A program made the translations under genes and the position numbers. Below are positions 29,595 through 34,109 of a DNA stretch of 34,109 bases, piece after piece. Source of the stretch: JAQVUB01 sp033809415. Lineage in GTDB: Bacteria > Verrucomicrobiota > Lentisphaeria > Oligosphaerales > Oligosphaeraceae. Location: the NCBI GenBank assembly GCA_033809415.1, contig JAPXLT010000015.1, forward strand, positions 1 through 34,109. Reading direction: 5' to 3'. Below the pieces are notes generated by a model. That model saw nothing but the letters and a program-made list of their open reading frames with translations, was not told where the DNA came from and ran no database searches. Numbering within the stretch: position 1 is the stretch's first letter; each line of letters opens with the position of its first letter.

Positions 29595-32500
29595 CTATTC
29601 TGCCAGATTTTTAGGGAAGACTTCGATGTGGACATCTTGGAACAGAATCGGTTGCGCAGCCATGATAAAGATTTGTGCCCGTATCGCCTTTGGCAATACT
29701 TGGATACGCCTTCCGTCACTCACCCATTCATTTTTCGCAGTGATTTTTTTGACATGTTCAGAGCTATCACGTGGTAAGTGCATGCGCACTTTCGTTTCTG
29801 AGGCAATGTCTTTTTCCAGCGGTTTTTCCAAGTTGACCAGATAGTCGCCGCCCATCAATTTTATGCTGGTGACTGGTCCTATCAGGTTGCGGTTTGGCAT
29901 GTCGCTGCCGTCTTCTGCCACATCAAGAGCAACCATGCCCTTGGGTGCCCAACGCGAAGCATCAAAGACCAGCAGTGAGCTTTCACCCTTTTTGGCTACA
30001 TGCGACAACATGGACTCGCTCTTCGGAATGTGATTGACATGCACAGCATGAATCTGACCAAGCGCATCATATTGAATCAAGCCAAGCGTAATGTCAACGG
30101 ATGCACCATTTTTACTGCGGAAAGAACCGCTAAGGTAATACTCTTTATCTGCGTCCAACTCAATGAAGTTTCGGCTCGAAATCAGGCCGGGGTTTTCCTT
30201 TATCCCCTCAGCCGAATCCCATTGCGCTGACCATGTTTTCTCCGGGTTCCCTGCGGGGCGTTTATCCCGCTCCTCGAATATGTCTTTTACTTCCTCGATG
30301 AACTTTTGTGCCGGGTCAGAAACAATTTTAGGCAAGGTGATAAACTGCCTGTTTGCATTAGTGCCACTGTTGCAATCTACTGCCGCACTTATTAGAACAT
30401 GGTTTCCAAGATATTTGCCCAGTGGAATACGCCAGATACGGCAGGGATTATCAATGATGCAATTGTTTTCGTCAATACGGCCTTGCCCAGCCTGGACGGC
30501 ACTGTCGGAGGAGCGTATCAATTTGCCGTTGATAAATAGTTCGACAAGGGTGGCATCGCCATATTGTTCTTGCAGGTTGACCATGGCAAAATCTACAGCC
30601 GCAGTCGGAGAATCTATTTTAACAATGCTGTTGATAATCTTTTTTTGTTGAAAATTGACTGGATAAAAGAGCCGTTCAAACCATTTATGTGGGGGCGGGA
30701 GTGCTTCCGGCTTGCCGTCTTGAAGTCCGGATAAACGGTTGATTGTCCGGATTTCATCGGCAGGAAGTTCCTGTCCCTTGAAGAATATTAGCCTAAATGG
30801 TAAGGCTCCTGTAATGGTGATTTTGCTGGAACAGGGTTGTTCAATATCATTTACAAGCACCCTTGTAAAGCGTTCATCCAGATTAAGCGTTACGCTTTTT
30901 TTGCCTGAGCTTTCATTTTCATCTAGTTCCATATAAGCATATTCCGAGGTTTCATAGTAACTTTTTAGCATCATGTCGTCCGGTAACTGTCCTGTATGAA
31001 CCAAGGTCATAGCAGCTTTACTTCTGGGATACAACGCATAGAAACCATCGGGATTCAGATTATATATGCCGTCATCATCCCAGATGGGATACCGAGGAAT
31101 CAAAAGCTCATGGTCAATCAGGCTGCCGACGCCATGCAAACGGCCATAGACAGCGCGACCTTCCGGATCGAGCATCTTCTGCAAAGTTCCATCATCGTAG
31201 TATCGGTAAATTTTTCCATCCTGGTCCTGATACATGGCCCGGATGTTTTCCGAATAGCGGTTTTCCGGGTACCATGGGTGCAGTTTTCTATCTGCAAACA
31301 ACTTGGCCCGAAGCAGCATCTGTCCTTGTAAGCCGTATTCGGTCTGATTTGGAATGGCAGTAGGTATCATGCCGAAGCCGGACAGCGCATCGGAAGCGGA
31401 GAGATTCGTGTGGTATAGTTCATCGGTATAAAGACGGTTTGAATGCACCCAGGTGCGGTATCCAAACAGAAATGGGGATATGGGGTGCTGCCGTGAACGC
31501 CGGTATGCGCGGAAGCGTGCACCACCCCAGGCCCGCGCTCCGTTGAGCGGCCAGCGCACGCCGAACGCAATGGGCGCCGAACCGAATTCGGCGGCCATCG
31601 GTACTGCCACCTTCTTCTGCAAATCACGGGTAAAGGCGGCATTCCCCTCGGCACCGGCCAGCCCGTCCACAATGCCATTGCCGACATCGGCGGTGCAGCC
31701 CAATGTATCCTGGTAATTCGCGTCGGTGCCGCAGAGTTCGTTCATGTCCTTGATGACCCGGCAGAAATAATCCCGCCAGCCCTTGGACAACGGGTCGCCG
31801 TAGAGGAATGCGTTGGGCTTCAAATGGGCGTACTGGTCATCGCCCTTTGCGGCGCGAATGGTTCCGACCAGGTTCTCATCAAAGGCGTTTTCACTGCCGT
31901 TGTATTGGGTAATCGAGTTTTTGCGGGTCAGGAAGAATTCGCCGACCTGGTCGCGATCCCATGCGGGGCAGCGATATACGGCGCACAGGGAGCAGACATA
32001 GCACATCACCTTGAACCCGGCGTCATGCAGTTTCTGAACCAATTCCGGGTAATGCCCTCTTGGCGCATAGTCCGGAATATCCTTGGTGAATCCCAATTTC
32101 CTCGGCTGCCAGATTTGCACGAGCAGGTTTTCAGGCTTGAACATGTCAGGAAGCCTTTCAAACCCGGGTGCGCTGTTGCCTCCATCGGCGATGACCATGA
32201 TGTCGTCAGCCCAGGACGGTGCGTCCCGCACGGCGATCTCTTCGGCAAAGGTCTTCTGGTACCAATTGCGGTACGGTCTTGCTGCGGCGATCCAGCCGCT
32301 GTCGTCAAACAGGTCGAATTTTATGGGCGGCGGGGCTGTTGTCTTATGGCTTTCGTAGGGGATCAGGTTGAGTCCCTCCAGTGAAAGCGCGGCGCCATGC
32401 GGTCCGCGCTCGATGAAGGCGAAATAGGGGCTGAAGCATTCGTCCTCGACCCACATGCCAAAGGCTGCATTCTGCCCGACGTAGATCATCAATGGCGCTT

Positions 32501-33137
32501 CGATGAAAAGCGTGGTGTCTTGCAGTCCTATCAATTCCTCGGTTTCAGCCTGCGCTTCGTATTCCAGGCCTCCGAAGGAAGGCAGGTATATTTTCCCTGT
32601 CGGCGCAAGGTTTTCCACCGGGACGCTGAGTCCAAAGACTCCCGGACGGCCACGCCCTTGCCGCTGCATGACGATGGCACCGTTTTGATCTTCACGGAAA
32701 GTCAATTCTATAGCGTCATCGGGATGGAATTGATCGGCATAGTATAATCCCCGCCAGTGCGCCACAATCTGGTCTTGCGAGACTTCGAGTTTTGCAATTG
32801 TTTGCGCACCGCATGTCCCATAGAGCGGAGTCGCCTGCCTTTTGGCATTTTGCCCGATTGACGGCTCGCCCCAGGGATAATGGACGCGGGACAGCTCTTT
32901 AATTTGCCCTGCCATATTTCCCAATCCAGCTGTCAGCATATTCATCCCCGGGCTTGGCGTGGTCAGCTTGATGCCGCTTTGCACGCTTTTGACGGCGATG
33001 ATGCGGGCGTCGCGCACGGTAAGCTGGACCCTGGTGCCGGCGACGGTGAATTGATCCGGGGCAGTGGTCTCAATGTGCAGTGCATGGGCAGATATGGCGG
33101 TCATCATAAGTAGTACGGCAAAAAATGCAGCTCTCAT
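29595..33137 (-). CDS. Giant secreted glycosidase-like protein, copy 1 (DUF6259-like)
   Basis: A 1180-aa protein, paralog of the gene at 25839-29417. Signal peptide RAAFFAVLLMMTAISAHA, beta-rich N-terminal domain, TIM-barrel-like domain with YQDTLGC near 476 and AAEFGSAPIAFG near 515, then divergent C-terminal beta domains from about 670. Differences from the other copy in the first 670 residues are few except for a short patch near residues 563-580. The C-terminal half still aligns (for example GLIQYDALGQIH with GVLQYDANGRMI) but at low identity. The Shine-Dalgarno is weak (GAGAAAG). It starts 136 bases after the pseudopilin stop; that spacer holds an inserted repeat absent from the other copy. 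Likely substrate is a complex glycan; the enzyme class is inferred, not proven. Confidence 0.7.
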   Translation of the reverse strand: MRAAFFAVLLMMTAISAHALHIETTAPDQFTVAGTRVQLTVRDARIIAVKSVQSGIKLTTPSPGMNMLTAGLGNMAGQIKELSRVHYPWGEPSIGQNAKRQATPLYGTCGAQTIAKLEVSQDQIVAHWRGLYYADQFHPDDAIELTFREDQNGAIVMQRQGRGRPGVFGLSVPVENLAPTGKIYLPSFGGLEYEAQAETEELIGLQDTTLFIEAPLMIYVGQNAAFGMWVEDECFSPYFAFIERGPHGAALSLEGLNLIPYESHKTTAPPPIKFDLFDDSGWIAAARPYRNWYQKTFAEEIAVRDAPSWADDIMVIADGGNSAPGFERLPDMFKPENLLVQIWQPRKLGFTKDIPDYAPRGHYPELVQKLHDAGFKVMCYVCSLCAVYRCPAWDRDQVGEFFLTRKNSITQYNGSENAFDENLVGTIRAAKGDDQYAHLKPNAFLYGDPLSKGWRDYFCRVIKDMNELCGTDANYQDTLGCTADVGNGIVDGLAGAEGNAAFTRDLQKKVAVPMAAEFGSAPIAFGVRWPLNGARAWGGARFRAYRRSRQHPISPFLFGYRTWVHSNRLYTDELYHTNLSASDALSGFGMIPTAIPNQTEYGLQGQMLLRAKLFADRKLHPWYPENRYSENIRAMYQDQDGKIYRYYDDGTLQKMLDPEGRAVYGRLHGVGSLIDHELLIPRYPIWDDDGIYNLNPDGFYALYPRSKAAMTLVHTGQLPDDMMLKSYYETSEYAYMELDENESSGKKSVTLNLDERFTRVLVNDIEQPCSSKITITGALPFRLIFFKGQELPADEIRTINRLSGLQDGKPEALPPPHKWFERLFYPVNFQQKKIINSIVKIDSPTAAVDFAMVNLQEQYGDATLVELFINGKLIRSSDSAVQAGQGRIDENNCIIDNPCRIWRIPLGKYLGNHVLISAAVDCNSGTNANRQFITLPKIVSDPAQKFIEEVKDIFEERDKRPAGNPEKTWSAQWDSAEGIKENPGLISSRNFIELDADKEYYLSGSFRSKNGASVDITLGLIQYDALGQIHAVHVNHIPKSESMLSHVAKKGESSLLVFDASRWAPKGMVALDVAEDGSDMPNRNLIGPVTSIKLMGGDYLVNLEKPLEKDIASETKVRMHLPRDSSEHVKKITAKNEWVSDGRRIQVLPKAIRAQIFIMAAQPILFQDVHIEVFPKNLAE

Positions 33138-33157
33138 TGGAGTATCTTTCTCTTTGG

Positions 33158-33253
33158 GTCTTTACGGAAAACTGTAATAAGCAGATCACAAATTTGCATG
33201 CCATTCCATCCGTCGAAGCAACAACCCTGTCAAGTGTCTTTACGGGAACCTGT
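33158..33253. mobile_element. Small repeat element flanked by an 18-bp direct repeat
   Basis: GTCTTTACGGAAAACTGT (33158-33175) and GTCTTTACGGGAACCTGT (33236-33253) match at 16 of 18 bases and flank 60 bp that include a reverse copy of the module GGGTTGTTGC (33208-33228). The matching leader of the paralog has only one copy of the flank (29438-29455) and no insert. This looks like an occupied versus an empty site. Confidence 0.55.
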
Positions 33254-33273
33254 GGATGTTTTTTTAACGGTCA

Positions 33274-34047
33274 TCAATATGTCCAACTGTAAGAGATGTA
33301 GGCAGCTGCTGTGCTAGCATAGAAGGGATTTGGACGACTCAGCACTAAATCGGTGATATTTGGGTCCGTCCCCTTGGCCTGTCCCAGATGCCCATCAACA
33401 AAAATGACATTGGCAGTCATACCGGGATGGGGAAACACTTGCAGCAACATGTTTGCCTGCGTATTGGCATAGACATAATATTGGTAATATCCGTTGTCGG
33501 CCAACCTGGAAGTAAGGGCAGGATGGCGCAGGCGGCTTTTCAGCCGCATGGTGCTACCGGGGAAGGCTGCGCAATGCAACCTTATATTCAGGCCATACAT
33601 ATAAGTGGCGACGACATCCAGACGAGGACCAGGAAACGTTTTGCCGCCGCTGGTTCTGACCGAATCAGTATTGGACGGGCAACGGAAAGGCTCCAGATAA
33701 TATTGCGGTGCCGAATTATCATGAACTGTAGCACGCTTGAAGCCATCGAGATAACCGGCAAAGTACATTCTGAGACCCCAGTTCTGATTGCCTGTTGTTG
33801 CATCGGAAGCGGTTTTATGCAAATATGGCATGAAATAATCCTGATCCTGGTCATCTTCATAAAATACTATCGCCATATTTATCTGACGCAGGTTGTTGCC
33901 GCATTGAAGTGCGTGCGCCCTGTCACGGGCCTTTGCCAAGGCAGGCAGCAGCATCGAGGCCAGAATGGCGATAATCGCGATGACTACCAGCAGTTCTATC
34001 AGGGTAAAAAGAAGTGGATTGCTGCTCATTTTTCTGGGCTTGTTCAT
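33274..34047 (-). CDS. Type II pseudopilin-like protein (prepilin N-terminal cleavage/methylation domain)
   Basis: A 257-aa protein with a 13-residue polar leader and the prepilin site and helix FTLIELLVVIAIIAIL, Glu at +5. The globular part holds a Cys at CGNN and another at FRCPSN. Near the end HPGMTANVIFVDGHLGQ is an H-X10-DG variant of the H-X9-DG tail. ATG 34047 follows GGAGGAATTGGTC, so the ATG fifteen bases earlier would place the Shine-Dalgarno inside the gene. It precedes the giant secreted gene by 136 bases on the same strand and a remnant of a second pilin sits before the paralog, so pilin and giant gene form a repeated cassette. No secretion genes are linked. It probably acts in secretion or surface display of the neighbouring protein, by inference only. 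Confidence 0.9.
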   Translation of the reverse strand: MNKPRKMSSNPLLFTLIELLVVIAIIAILASMLLPALAKARDRAHALQCGNNLRQINMAIVFYEDDQDQDYFMPYLHKTASDATTGNQNWGLRMYFAGYLDGFKRATVHDNSAPQYYLEPFRCPSNTDSVRTSGGKTFPGPRLDVVATYMYGLNIRLHCAAFPGSTMRLKSRLRHPALTSRLADNGYYQYYVYANTQANMLLQVFPHPGMTANVIFVDGHLGQAKGTDPNITDLVLSRPNPFYASTAAAYISYSWTY

Positions 34048-34109
34048 GACCAATTCCTCCATCTGAGTTTTGTCAATATGATCCGAATGATTGTGGTGCC
34101 TTTACAAGG

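Noticed and set aside
1..34109. tRNA or rRNA genes
   Set aside because: No cloverleaf with a T-arm GTTCRA motif and CCA-type end, nor rRNA signature, was noticed on reading; a covariance search was not possible.

Overview
The window looks like a contig from a Lentisphaerota bacterium (Victivallales-like). This is an inference from content: no rRNA or marker gene is present. The pointers are two type II pseudopilins with the FTLIELLVVIAIIAIL signature and no secretion machinery nearby, many secreted glycosidase-like proteins, GntR/LacI-type sugar regulators, Gfo/Idh/MocA oxidoreductases, and intergenic DNA built from recurring short repeat modules.

Layout. (1) 1-4318, plus strand: M18 aminopeptidase, Gfo/Idh/MocA oxidoreductase and a helical-repeat protein, preceded by a 7-bp tandem array at the contig edge. 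(2) 4541-8858, plus strand: a GntR-type regulator with a palindrome over its -10 box, a pseudopilin, a secreted DUF4091/GH123-like protein, then a clear terminator. (3) 8873-11336: a repeat-rich spacer, then an enolase-superfamily sugar-acid dehydratase (with a 10-N assembly gap) and an SDR. (4) 11337-12689: repeats bracketing a vapBC-like toxin-antitoxin pair. (5) 12690-16305: a Gfo/Idh/MocA protein lacking the EKP lysine (minus), a 62-aa protein plus nucleotidyltransferase-fold pair (minus), and a cytoplasmic GH20-like enzyme (plus). (6) 16321-18145: an AAA-ATPase-like/PD-(D/E)XK protein of distinct composition between two halves of an intergenic repeat. (7) 18228-23133, minus: GntR regulator, large CBM9-containing protein and secreted protein, probably one operon with an operator palindrome at its promoter. 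(8) 23183-34047, minus: pseudopilin, two giant paralogous secreted proteins, a signal-less CBM9-like protein and a GPH/MFS sugar transporter.

Working together, regions 2, 7 and 8 look like carbohydrate-use loci: a sugar-sensing repressor, secreted enzymes with binding domains, sometimes a pseudopilin, and an importer. GH20, the dehydratase/SDR pair and the oxidoreductases would process products inside the cell.

The most notable signals are: (a) the pseudopilin-plus-glycosidase cassette seen twice, once tandemly duplicated with a decayed pilin tail left between the copies; (b) the mosaic divergence of the two giant paralogs; (c) an occupied/empty site comparison suggesting that one intergenic repeat module is mobile; (d) a possible new two-gene module (62-aa protein plus nucleotidyltransferase fold) with its own operator palindrome; and (e) palindromic operators at three promoters. 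All functional statements rest on motif reading only; no database search was run.
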